Origin: JBALVT01 sp045110675
GTDB lineage: Bacteria > Pseudomonadota > Gammaproteobacteria > Pseudomonadales > Halieaceae
Length of the DNA stretch: 64,000 nucleotides
NCBI GenBank assembly: GCA_045110675.1
Contig: JBGCGJ010000008.1
Span: 1 to 64,000 of the forward strand
Reading direction: 5' to 3'
Of the stretch, positions 17,476 through 25,335 are shown one piece after another. A program made the position numbers and the translations under genes. Numbering within the stretch: position 1 is the first letter of the stretch; the number at the start of each line of letters is the position of its first letter. Below the pieces are notes generated by a model. That model searched no databases, had not been told where the DNA came from, and saw nothing but the letters and a program-made list of their open reading frames with translations.

Positions 17476-18276
17476 ATGCAAAGACAAAATAACGAATTTT
17501 ATTTCCAGATCATCTCGCTGCTACTGTCGGTGATTATCGTGCATTCTGTCTATGTGATTCTGGTTCGTCCGGCCGCACAGCATGAAATGCAATTGGCTGT
17601 CGCTGCTGCGGAGGAAACCGGGGCCTTTGAAGTACCGCGCACTTTGCCCATTGTGATTAAAGACTTCGAGCAGGAGGCCTGCTTCATTTTGATGCTGTGG
17701 TCGCTGGCGATTATAGGGTTCAAGCTGCGCCAAGTGGGGCGGGAGCGACTGCTTCTTCATTTGCAAATCAATGGCCTGGATAAGGACGCACGCGTTCTAC
17801 CCGAAGATGCGGTGCAACTCATTCGGCCGTTCGATGCGCTCCCTCTGGAGCAGCGCAGGGGTTTGCTCCCCCGTACACTGCGCCTCGCACTGGCGAGGTT
17901 CTCAGTGACTGGGTCAGTGCAGTCCGCGACCGACGCGGTTATCGAGAATTGTAATAACGAGAATGATCGGCTTGATTCAGAACTTTCGATGGTCCGTTAC
18001 ATTACCTGGGCTATTCCATCCATTGGTTTTATCGGTACGGTACGAGGTATCGGGGCAGCGCTGGGTATGGCGCACGAAGCGGTACAAGGCGATATAGCGG
18101 GTGTGACATCTGCCCTGGGTGTAGCGTTCAATTCGACCTTTGTCGCTCTTCTTATCAGCATGATCGTAATGCTGTTTATGCATCAGTTACAGCAAATGCA
18201 GGAACGCTTGGTGTTAGACGCGAAAGAATTCAGTGAAAATCATTTGTTGAGTCATCTGAAGGTGGTGCGCGATTAA
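17476..18276 (+). CDS. MotA/TolQ/ExbB-family proton-channel protein
   Basis: 266 aa with three TM helices: FQIISLLLSVIIVHSVYVIL (residues 10-30), FILMLWSLAIIGFKL (about 75), and a C-terminal pair in the signature region YITWAIPSIGFIGTVRGIGAAL ... GVTSALGVAFNSTFVALLISMIV. This is the TolQ/ExbB signature with its conserved GFIGTVxGI and AFxxTxxAL. Such proteins form pentameric rings that let protons through around a dimer of TolR/ExbD/MotB-like partners. Here the partners should be the two VWA proteins just downstream (overlap TAATG at 18274-18278). It is an inner-membrane protein and the likely energy source of the whole cluster. Confidence 0.85.
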   Translation: MQRQNNEFYFQIISLLLSVIIVHSVYVILVRPAAQHEMQLAVAAAEETGAFEVPRTLPIVIKDFEQEACFILMLWSLAIIGFKLRQVGRERLLLHLQINGLDKDARVLPEDAVQLIRPFDALPLEQRRGLLPRTLRLALARFSVTGSVQSATDAVIENCNNENDRLDSELSMVRYITWAIPSIGFIGTVRGIGAALGMAHEAVQGDIAGVTSALGVAFNSTFVALLISMIVMLFMHQLQQMQERLVLDAKEFSENHLLSHLKVVRD

Positions 18277-19334
18277 TGGCGAAACGACGCATAGATGCCA
18301 TCAACTTATCCTTCTTGGATATCATGGCCTGTGGGTTCGGAGCAGTAACCTTGTTGTTTTTGATCTTGCGGCATACTGGCGACCTCAGTGCTTCGGTTCC
18401 AAATACCAGTATTGAGGCCTCTCTGATTGCCGAAGATCTTAGAAATGCACAGATGGAGGCACGGCTCAAAAAGCAGCAGAAAACAGAGATTGAGGAAAAG
18501 CTTGACGATTTGCGACGAAAACTAAGTGCCTTGCAGGTTGATCGCAATGCACAGGAGGACGCGATAAGCGAGCAGATAGACCCGGATGAAGCTCTGGCGG
18601 CCCTGCGCAAACAGGTTTTGGAGTTGGAAGCTGCGACAGCGGACGCGGAATTGAATAGTGGCGGGGAAAACGTACGACGATTTGTCGGCGATGCAGATCG
18701 CCAGTACCTCACGGGTTTGCATTTGGGCGGAGAGCGCGTGTTAATTTTGATTGATGCCTCCGCCAGCATGCTTGCCGACGACATAGTGAACGTTTTAAGG
18801 CGCAGAAACATGACGCCGGAAGAACAGCGTGCATCGGCTAAATGGAAGTGGGCAGTCCGCACCGTACAGTGGTTGATCGCGCAACTGCCGCCTCACAGCC
18901 GTTTCCAGGTTTACGCATTTAATACCGAAGCCCACGCGGTCTTACCCGATACTGAAGGCCAATGGCTAGATGCCGCGGATAGTTTAGACTTGGAGAAAGC
19001 CATAGATTCGCTCGAGAGTTTGACTCCTGAAAATGGAACGAGTCTTGTCAACGCATTCGCGAGCCTGTCCGCGTTTGATAGCCCACCTGACAATTTGTTT
19101 TTATTGACAGACGGATTACCCACCCAGGGTAAAAAAAGGCCGAGTGGGAAAAGGGTGTCGGCTGCGAAGAGAATGGATTATTTTAATGATGCGGTTAGCG
19201 AGCTCCCCGATGGCGTCAGTACCAATATTATTCTCTTTCCCATGGAGGGAGATTATCGGGCTGCCGCGGCATTTTGGCATCTCGCCACAACAACCCAAGG
19301 GGCATTTTTAACCCCCTCGCGTGATTGGCCATGA
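18276..19334 (+). CDS. TM-anchored VWA protein with TolR/ExbD-like N-terminus (first)
   Basis: 352 aa. The N-terminus LSFLDIMACGFGAVTLLFL (residues 11-29) is a single TM preceded by a short basic cytoplasmic tail, as in ExbD/TolR/MotB. A coiled coil follows (residues about 50-125, ARLKKQQKTEIEEKLDDLRR). The VWA domain begins near residue 150 with a complete MIDAS start, LILIDASASM (DxSxS, Asp160). It contains the distal Thr in ENGTSL and Asp in LLTDGLPTQG, so metal binding is likely intact. It overlaps both neighbours by 1-4 bases. It is proposed as one half of a heterodimeric stator-like partner of the TolQ-type channel. Confidence 0.8.
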   Translation: MAKRRIDAINLSFLDIMACGFGAVTLLFLILRHTGDLSASVPNTSIEASLIAEDLRNAQMEARLKKQQKTEIEEKLDDLRRKLSALQVDRNAQEDAISEQIDPDEALAALRKQVLELEAATADAELNSGGENVRRFVGDADRQYLTGLHLGGERVLILIDASASMLADDIVNVLRRRNMTPEEQRASAKWKWAVRTVQWLIAQLPPHSRFQVYAFNTEAHAVLPDTEGQWLDAADSLDLEKAIDSLESLTPENGTSLVNAFASLSAFDSPPDNLFLLTDGLPTQGKKRPSGKRVSAAKRMDYFNDAVSELPDGVSTNIILFPMEGDYRAAAAFWHLATTTQGAFLTPSRDWP

Positions 19335-20308
19335 TTAAGAGGCGCGGACAACAAGAAGCCAGCCTGTCCTTTTTGGACGTGATTAGCTGTGGCTTCGGTG
19401 CCATTGTTCTGCTCCTTATTATTGCCCCGATTGGTGAACCTGAGAAAGAGACGGATGAACCGGTAATTGATGTCAATATTTCCGAACAGCAGCAGAAACT
19501 GTTTAGTCTCCGCTCAGATATCAAGAACTATCAACGCTCGATTACGATTGGTGAGCAACAGTTAGCGGATCTTCAGAAACGACTGCTGCTGGTAGAAAAA
19601 CAGCTCGCGTCAGCGAAGACCCAGCTCGATGGGAAAAAACAATCGGTGACACCTGAGTACCTCGAGTTGCAATTGGCAGCACAGGTGCTGACCGAGGAAA
19701 TGGAACGCTTGCTGGGTGAGAATTATCAAAGTAAAAATCAAGTTATCGGCGGGATTCCCGTTGATAGTGAGTACATAATATTTGTGATTGACACCTCTGG
19801 CAGTATGTATCAGTCAGCGTGGCCTAAAGTCAAAACTGAACTCGCCAATATTCTGGATATATACCCCCAGGTCTTGGGTTTACAAATTATGAATGATCAG
19901 GGAGATTATATGTTTCCCGAAAGTCGCAACCAATGGATAACTGACGATCCTGAACGACGCAAGGCGATCAATTTCAAGTTGAATACCTGGCGACCTTTTA
20001 GTAATTCGAGCCCGGTGGAAGGTATTCAGTCTGCTATATCAACGTTTTACGATCCTGACAAGAAAATAAGCGTGTACGTGTTTGGTGATGATTTCAGCGG
20101 GAGGTCCGTAAGAGGCGTAGTCGATGCGGTAGCGCAGATGAATTCTACCAATTCCAGTGGTGAGCGTTTAGTGCGAATACACGCAATCGGCTTTCCTGTT
20201 CATTACCAGGGTTCACCTGGAAATTCGGCGATTCGATTCGCTGCGCTCATGCGCGAGTTGAGTAATCAAAACGGTGGAACTTTTGTGGGCATTAGTTCTC
20301 TAGAATAA
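19331..20308 (+). CDS. TM-anchored VWA protein with TolR/ExbD-like N-terminus (second)
   Basis: 325 aa from the ATG at 19331 (ATGA overlap). The N-terminus LSFLDVISCGFGAIVLLLI aligns residue for residue with that of the preceding gene (shared SFLDxxxCGFGAxxLL). A coiled coil of about 70 residues follows, then a VWA domain with MIDAS FVIDTSGSM (Asp154). The C-terminal part (YVFGDDFSGRSVRGVVDAVA) completes the Rossmann-like fold. The two proteins share layout but little sequence outside the N-terminus, so they are ancient paralogues rather than a recent duplication. It probably pairs with the first VWA protein inside the TolQ-type ring. Confidence 0.8.
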   Translation: MIKRRGQQEASLSFLDVISCGFGAIVLLLIIAPIGEPEKETDEPVIDVNISEQQQKLFSLRSDIKNYQRSITIGEQQLADLQKRLLLVEKQLASAKTQLDGKKQSVTPEYLELQLAAQVLTEEMERLLGENYQSKNQVIGGIPVDSEYIIFVIDTSGSMYQSAWPKVKTELANILDIYPQVLGLQIMNDQGDYMFPESRNQWITDDPERRKAINFKLNTWRPFSNSSPVEGIQSAISTFYDPDKKISVYVFGDDFSGRSVRGVVDAVAQMNSTNSSGERLVRIHAIGFPVHYQGSPGNSAIRFAALMRELSNQNGGTFVGISSLE

Positions 20309-20328
20309 TTGTTCTTGGCGATGACGAT

Positions 20329-20919
20329 ATGACGAAGTTTAGAAATAGTTGCGTGCTGGTCTCGGTCTGTTTTTTGGTCGCTTGTAGTGGACCGTTGAGC
20401 ATTCTAGTGGAGGGTAGTTATCCACGCGCGCTTACCAGTCCGTTGCCAGTAAGTGCGACTTTGGTCATGAATGAGGAGTTTAGGAATTACATTGCGTCAC
20501 CGCAGGGTAAAATCTCACTCAATTTGGGAGCCGCGCAGACCGAGATGTTTGAAGCGGTTATGAAACCCCGCTTTAGCGATTTGTTGGTTGTGTCGGAGCG
20601 CCCAGAGACTATTACGACCGATTGGGTGATTGAGCCTTCCGTGAGTAGTACGCAAATTGGCGTGCCGGCGATAACGCATTTGAAAGTCTATGAAGTTTGG
20701 CTCAAGTATCGAGTCAATGTTGGCGATCAGCAGGGAAATGAAATTGCGAGTTGGTTCGTTCCCGCTTACGGAAAGTCACCCAATTCGTTTACACAAGGGC
20801 GGGGTGCCGCCATACAGTTGGCCAGTGAAATTGCCCTGCGGGATCTGGGCGCGCGTGTCATTACGGATCTGCATCGCGTGCCGGAACTCAATGCCAGACT
20901 CAGAGAGAGCGGGTTCTAG
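20329..20919 (+). CDS. Lipoprotein of the envelope cluster
   Basis: 196 aa. Lipobox at VCFLVAC within the first 20 residues (MTKFRNSCVLVSVCFLVAC). The mature part has an alpha/beta pattern (LSILVEGSYPRAL, TEMFEAVMKPRFSDLLVVSE, HLKVYEVWLKYRVNV, GRGAAIQLASEIALRDLGARV) similar to LptE-, PqiC- or CsgG-type outer-membrane helper lipoproteins, but no specific family is certain. It lies 20 bp after the second VWA gene, and the next lipoprotein begins one base after its stop. Confidence 0.7.
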   Translation: MTKFRNSCVLVSVCFLVACSGPLSILVEGSYPRALTSPLPVSATLVMNEEFRNYIASPQGKISLNLGAAQTEMFEAVMKPRFSDLLVVSERPETITTDWVIEPSVSSTQIGVPAITHLKVYEVWLKYRVNVGDQQGNEIASWFVPAYGKSPNSFTQGRGAAIQLASEIALRDLGARVITDLHRVPELNARLRESGF

Positions 20920-20920
20920 C

Positions 20921-21586
20921 ATGGAATTGTTCAAGTATGGGTTGCTAAGTGTTCTGGTGGTTGTGGTGTCAGCCTGTTCGACGACCACCGTCGATGAATA
21001 TCGACCTGAAGACAAGCTTGTCACCTTAAACAGCGATGAAAACTTTGTGGTCCTTGGTAGGCAAGATGCTGGGCACTATATAACCGGGGCTGACTTCGCT
21101 AGCTGTGTTGGTAAAAAAATGGCGGGCAACGATATCGTTATTGTTGAGCAATCGATGTTCGTCGACATGATGTACCCATGGTTTGAGCCACGCGTCGCAC
21201 CTAAAAGTCTCGGCCGTTTGCGTAAACTACTGAAAGAACCATTATTGGCTCAGCAAATTCGAGAGCTGAAGATTCGCTATATGATCTGGTTGGACGGGCA
21301 GACAGAAACCGTAGATCGATCGGGATCGATGAGCTGCTCTATCGGCCCAGGCGGGGCAGGGTGCTTTGGTTTTACTACATGGGACAAATCTTCAGCGTAC
21401 GAGGCCGTGGTGTGGGATCTGGAAACACTTAAGGAAGTAGGGAGGGTCAGAGTAGACTCGGAGGGGACATCTTACCTGGTGGGCGTCCTGGTCCCTGTGC
21501 CTATTTTGTCCCCTGTCCAGAGCGAGGCATGCGCGGGTCTTGGAAAGCAACTTCGTGATTTTTTTGAATCGGAGAAACCATCGTGA
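20921..21586 (+). CDS. Second lipoprotein of the envelope cluster
   Basis: 221 aa from the ATG at 20921, which gives a proper lipoprotein signal (MELFKYGLLSVLVVVVSAC). In-frame starts further upstream lie inside the previous gene. The mature region includes NFVVLGRQDAGHYITGADFA and IRELKIRYMIWLDGQTETVD, followed by a Gly-rich Cys pair (MSCSIGPGGAGCFGF) that could form a disulfide. The overall pattern resembles the preceding lipoprotein's alpha/beta layout. Its stop overlaps the GTG start of the M48 protease gene. Function unknown. Confidence 0.65.
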   Translation: MELFKYGLLSVLVVVVSACSTTTVDEYRPEDKLVTLNSDENFVVLGRQDAGHYITGADFASCVGKKMAGNDIVIVEQSMFVDMMYPWFEPRVAPKSLGRLRKLLKEPLLAQQIRELKIRYMIWLDGQTETVDRSGSMSCSIGPGGAGCFGFTTWDKSSAYEAVVWDLETLKEVGRVRVDSEGTSYLVGVLVPVPILSPVQSEACAGLGKQLRDFFESEKPS

Positions 21587-22980
21587 TTATTGTTGCCCGT
21601 TGGTTTTTCCTTCCTTGTTGGCTTCTCGTAGCTGGCATTGCGCTTGCCGGCTCAGGTGATGAAAAATTTGAGCATTTCACCAAGCAGACTCCACCACTCG
21701 AAGATCCTATTGTAACCGCCTATGTGAATCGTATTGGCCAACAATTGGCGGCACAGTCCAATAAGCCAAACATTAAGTACACGTTTACTGTGATGGACTC
21801 TCCAGAGATCAACGCGTTTGCGCACGAGGGCGGTTATGTCTATATCAATCGCGGCTTAATGTCTTATATGCGCAGCGAAGCACAGCTGGCATCGGTACTC
21901 GCGCATGAAATTGCACATATTACGGAGGATCACATCGGGCGCTCAGTGCGTGGCGCCGTATTGGGGGAGTTAGCTGCGGTGGCTGCCGGTATACTAACAC
22001 GCAGCAATGAAGTAATAGATGCTACCAGGCAACTGTCCAGAGCAACGACAACGGGTTATGGACGCGACCGAGAATTGGAAGCCGATATCGTTGGCGCCCA
22101 AAACATGGTTAAGCTGGGCTATGACCCCCAGGCTGTTGTCGAAATGTTGTCTACACTAAAAGACAACGAACTATTGAATAAGAAAAAGGCGGCCGACAAA
22201 GGTGCCTCCCGGCAAACTTATCACGGATTGTTTTCAACACATCCTCGCAATGACGCGCGTTTAAGAACAGCCGTATCGGAAGCAAAAAAAGCTGATACCG
22301 GAGCTGCAGACCCCAGTGCTGACCCCGCTGAATTTCGAGATATTATCGATGGATTGATTTGGGGTGAGAACTTTTTGTCTAAAGAAAAGAAACCTCAGCG
22401 TTTCAGTGATATGAAAGCGAGGGTTAGGATGGATTTTCCCGAGGAGTGGCCCTGGCAAGAGGAGGGCGATTTGGTTATTGCCAAAGCGCCGGAGAATGTG
22501 GCGAAGTTGACGCTCAGTTCACGAGCCCGCTCTCTGCGAACGCCGGAAGAGTTTTTGCACAATGAAGTGGGTGTCAAAAATGCAGAGAAAGGCGCGGAGA
22601 TCTCGCCTGCAAGACTCAAAGGCTTTAGCGCTATTATTCCCGCCGAAGGAGATAAACCAAGACAGCGCATTGCCGTAATTTACTACAAACTCAAAGCCTA
22701 CGTCATTCGTGGAGAAGTTGAACCCGGCCAGGATTTTGATCAGTTCGACGAGTTTTTTAACGCAAGTATTGCAACGTTTCGAACAATTACGCAGCGCGAG
22801 ATTGATGGGCAGAAGCCCAAGCGTATAAATTACGTGCGCGCCACAGCAACGACAGATTTTGCAGCCTTGGCCAAGGAGCACAATTTGGGACCTTATGGGG
22901 AGGAAGAGTTGTTGCTGTTAAACGGACTATACCCCAATGGTACGCCCAAAGCCGGTCAGTGGATTAAAATCATCCGCTAG
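21583..22980 (+). CDS. M48-family periplasmic zinc metalloprotease
   Basis: 465 aa with a GTG start at 21583 inside the preceding stop (GTGA). The signal peptide (MIIVARWFFLPCWLLVAGIA) ends near LAGS. The M48 domain has NAFAHEGGYVYINRGL, the HExxH zinc motif SVLAHEIAHITEDH (residues 108-112) and the third-ligand region RELEADIVGAQNM, like BepA/LoiP. A C-terminal half of about 200 residues (RIAVIYYKLKAYVIRGEV) ends with a LysM-like segment (LAKEHNLGPYGEEELLLLNG). It probably performs quality control or maturation of the envelope machine, being the last gene of the operon. Confidence 0.85.
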   Translation: MIIVARWFFLPCWLLVAGIALAGSGDEKFEHFTKQTPPLEDPIVTAYVNRIGQQLAAQSNKPNIKYTFTVMDSPEINAFAHEGGYVYINRGLMSYMRSEAQLASVLAHEIAHITEDHIGRSVRGAVLGELAAVAAGILTRSNEVIDATRQLSRATTTGYGRDRELEADIVGAQNMVKLGYDPQAVVEMLSTLKDNELLNKKKAADKGASRQTYHGLFSTHPRNDARLRTAVSEAKKADTGAADPSADPAEFRDIIDGLIWGENFLSKEKKPQRFSDMKARVRMDFPEEWPWQEEGDLVIAKAPENVAKLTLSSRARSLRTPEEFLHNEVGVKNAEKGAEISPARLKGFSAIIPAEGDKPRQRIAVIYYKLKAYVIRGEVEPGQDFDQFDEFFNASIATFRTITQREIDGQKPKRINYVRATATTDFAALAKEHNLGPYGEEELLLLNGLYPNGTPKAGQWIKIIR

Positions 22981-23031
22981 CATCACTTTCTGAATCAGGC
23001 ATAGATGCGCTAAGGTGAGTTTTTATTATCT

Positions 23032-24921
23032 ATGTGGGGAGATGATTTGAAGCCGACCGATAAAGTTCTAGGTATGAGCCGAAACATTACTCGGCGAGAT
23101 TTCATCCACGATAGCTCTCTGCTAGCGCTCGGTATGGGTTTGGGCCTGAATGTTTCCGCAACAGACGCCTCCGGTGTCTACTACCCTCCAACCCTCACCG
23201 GCTTGAGAGGATCACACCCGGGTTCCTACGAAAGCGCTCACGCCCTGGCTCGCGAAGGTAAATCGTTTCCGACACCTACTGATCTTGACGAAACCTATGA
23301 TCTGGTCGTTGTGGGTGCCGGCATCTCTGGTCTCGCTGCTGCCCACTACTATCGCAAGCGCTTTGGCCCTGATGCTCGCATCCTACTGCTTGAGAATCAC
23401 GATGACTTTGGTGGCCACGCGAAGCGCAATGAATTTCATCAGGGAGGGCAAATGCGTTTGTCCATGGGTGGCACCCATAATTTGGAGCATTGGGAGTTTA
23501 GCGACACCGTCGATAGTTTTTTGGCGGAACTCGGCGTGGATATACCGGCGATGATGAAAGACATCACCTTTAACTATGGTCGCAATGGCGATAATCAGGT
23601 AGATCTTTGGTTTAGCGCCGAAAAATTTGGGGAAGATAAGCTTGTTAAGAATGCCACGCTGCGGTATCGGAGAGAGATAGACTCTCTCGATTTTATTGAG
23701 GAAATACCAATCAGCGTCTCGGCAAAAATTCAGCTGAAAAAACTCTACACCGATCGTCGCAATGATTTAGCCGGGAAGTCGGAGGCGGAGGTTGAGGCCT
23801 ATTTGCGTGGAATCAGCTATACCGACTTCCTGCGCAAGCACGGCGGAGGGAATGAGGAAGTACTCGCGCTGTTTGCCACTGCCACTCATGGCGATTGGGG
23901 TCTAGATACTCGGGCACTGTCGGCGATGGAAGCTTTTGATTCAGGGTTGCCCGGTATGACCCTCGTTGGTTTTCCACCTTATGAAGAGGGTTTCTATTAT
24001 CCCGTGGGGTTCTTTCCTGACGGCAATGCCAGTGTGGCACGGCTGCAGGTTCAAGCCCTAATACCCGCTGTCGCACCTGGCGTGAATGCGGATAATGTTG
24101 CAGTCGCGCATTTTGATTACAGCCAGTTGGACCGGCCTGATTCTGCGGTCCGTGTGAGGCTAAATTCAACGGTGATCAACGCCGTCAATACCAATGGCGG
24201 TGTGGCTATCACCTATTTGGCCGTTGGCCAATCTAACAGGGTGCGCGCCAGGCATAGCGTGCTCGCTTGTTACCACTCGATTATTCCCCATCTTTGTCCC
24301 GACTTATCCTCAGAGCAGAAAACGGCTCAGCGTTATCAGGTCAAGACCCCAATGCTAATGAGTAATGTGTTGCTCAGGTCCAGTGCGGCGATGGACAAAT
24401 TGGGTATAACCGGGGCCAACTGTCCTGGGCGCATGCACGAGAATATGTATTTGTTTAAAGGAATCAACACGGGCGGTTATCAGCATTCTTTCGACGACAA
24501 GGGACCTGTGCCTTTGGTGATGTTTGGCACCATTTCTCCACCCAATGAGGCGGTAACAATCGAGGATCAGTGGCGTGGTTCTCGAGCGAAAATGTTGGGG
24601 CTAAGCTTTGAGGATTACGAACGAGAAATTCGCACAGTTTTGCACCGGATGCTCAGTCCCGCTGGCTTCGACGTGAACAAAGATATCTTGGCAATAACCG
24701 TCAATCGCTGGCCGCACGGCTATGCTCGAGAGTATATGGATCTGTGGGACCCCGATTGGCCCGAGGGTCGTGAGCCCCACCGGATCGCTAGTCGGCCACA
24801 CGGCAATATAACCTTCGCAAACGCAGATGCCGGGGCCTCGGCTTATACGCACACTGCGATCGATGAGGCTTTTCGCGCGGTCAATGAGTTGCCGGCAGCG
24901 GTCTCTGCGAACGTTAAGTAG
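23032..24921 (+). CDS. Tat-exported FAD/NAD(P)-dependent oxidoreductase
   Basis: 629 aa (ATG at 23032; ATG at 23074 is an alternative). A twin-arginine signal is visible (ITRRDFIHDSSLLALGMGLG), followed by a dinucleotide-binding motif YDLVVVGAGISGLAAAHYYRK (about residues 88-108) and DARILLLENHDDFGGHAKRN. The protein belongs to the spermidine dehydrogenase-like/phytoene-desaturase-like flavin amine oxidase group (NAD(P)-binding protein, NAD_binding_8), as suggested by the FGGHAKRNEF phrase and the late TFANADAGASAYTHTAIDEA. The substrate is unknown. It stands after the envelope operon with a 50-bp gap and no clear terminator, so it might be read from it. Confidence 0.8.
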   Translation: MWGDDLKPTDKVLGMSRNITRRDFIHDSSLLALGMGLGLNVSATDASGVYYPPTLTGLRGSHPGSYESAHALAREGKSFPTPTDLDETYDLVVVGAGISGLAAAHYYRKRFGPDARILLLENHDDFGGHAKRNEFHQGGQMRLSMGGTHNLEHWEFSDTVDSFLAELGVDIPAMMKDITFNYGRNGDNQVDLWFSAEKFGEDKLVKNATLRYRREIDSLDFIEEIPISVSAKIQLKKLYTDRRNDLAGKSEAEVEAYLRGISYTDFLRKHGGGNEEVLALFATATHGDWGLDTRALSAMEAFDSGLPGMTLVGFPPYEEGFYYPVGFFPDGNASVARLQVQALIPAVAPGVNADNVAVAHFDYSQLDRPDSAVRVRLNSTVINAVNTNGGVAITYLAVGQSNRVRARHSVLACYHSIIPHLCPDLSSEQKTAQRYQVKTPMLMSNVLLRSSAAMDKLGITGANCPGRMHENMYLFKGINTGGYQHSFDDKGPVPLVMFGTISPPNEAVTIEDQWRGSRAKMLGLSFEDYEREIRTVLHRMLSPAGFDVNKDILAITVNRWPHGYAREYMDLWDPDWPEGREPHRIASRPHGNITFANADAGASAYTHTAIDEAFRAVNELPAAVSANVK

Positions 24922-25039
24922 CGTGTTTACACCTAGTTTGCAGCGTCTGCCTTTCCACTTAGCTTCATTATTTGATTTCTTATGAATCGTTGCTCTTATC
25001 GATTCTCGGTTAGTGTCGGGGATATCAAATAATCTTCTC
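24922..25039. other. Intergenic after the oxidoreductase
   Basis: No terminator or regulatory site is recognised here. The neighbouring stretch 25191-25335, between the YCII remnant and the serine hydrolase gene, likewise shows only an unconvincing plus-strand open frame. Confidence 0.4.
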
Positions 25040-25190
25040 GGCTCGCATCAACGGGGAAGCAGGTATTTCGGCCGCATAGGCGAGCGCCTGATCGAGATCT
25101 TTGCATTCCAGCAGATAGTAATCCCCAGGCACTCACTTGCGGCGCCGGGGAGGGCCTTTCGGGCCGCTAAGAGTAAGACGGCTCACCGAA
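25040..25190 (-). pseudogene. YCII-domain (YciI-like) gene remnant
   Basis: Read on the minus strand, this interval encodes PGDYYLLECKDLDQALAYAA, then EIPAS. This is the conserved second half of the YCII/DGPF family (ferredoxin-like, often GGYYLLEADDLDEALAWAARIP). The upstream part (SRLTLSGPKGPPRRRK) resembles the DGPF region but carries a stop and an apparent frame disturbance. No complete open frame spans it. It is called a decayed copy. Confidence 0.55.
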
Positions 25191-25335
25191 GTGAAATCCT
25201 GCACCCTTTGAAACTTGCTTCGGAAAAAGAGGTTCCCAGAACTAATAGTAGCCCGCTATTTAAAATTGTCGCGTTAACCGTTATTGTCTTGGGTGTTACT
25301 TTGCCAAATCAGGCCTTTGTACACTTGGGATATCC

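Noticed and set aside
10490..22980. Reading the cluster as a Zorya-type phage defence or a Tol-Pal/TonB-ExbBD operon
   Set aside because: There is no ZorC/ZorD-type gene and no OmpA-like peptidoglycan-binding domain on the channel partners, and no Pal, TolB or canonical TonB; the VWA, PEGA and SUMF1-like parts fit none of these.
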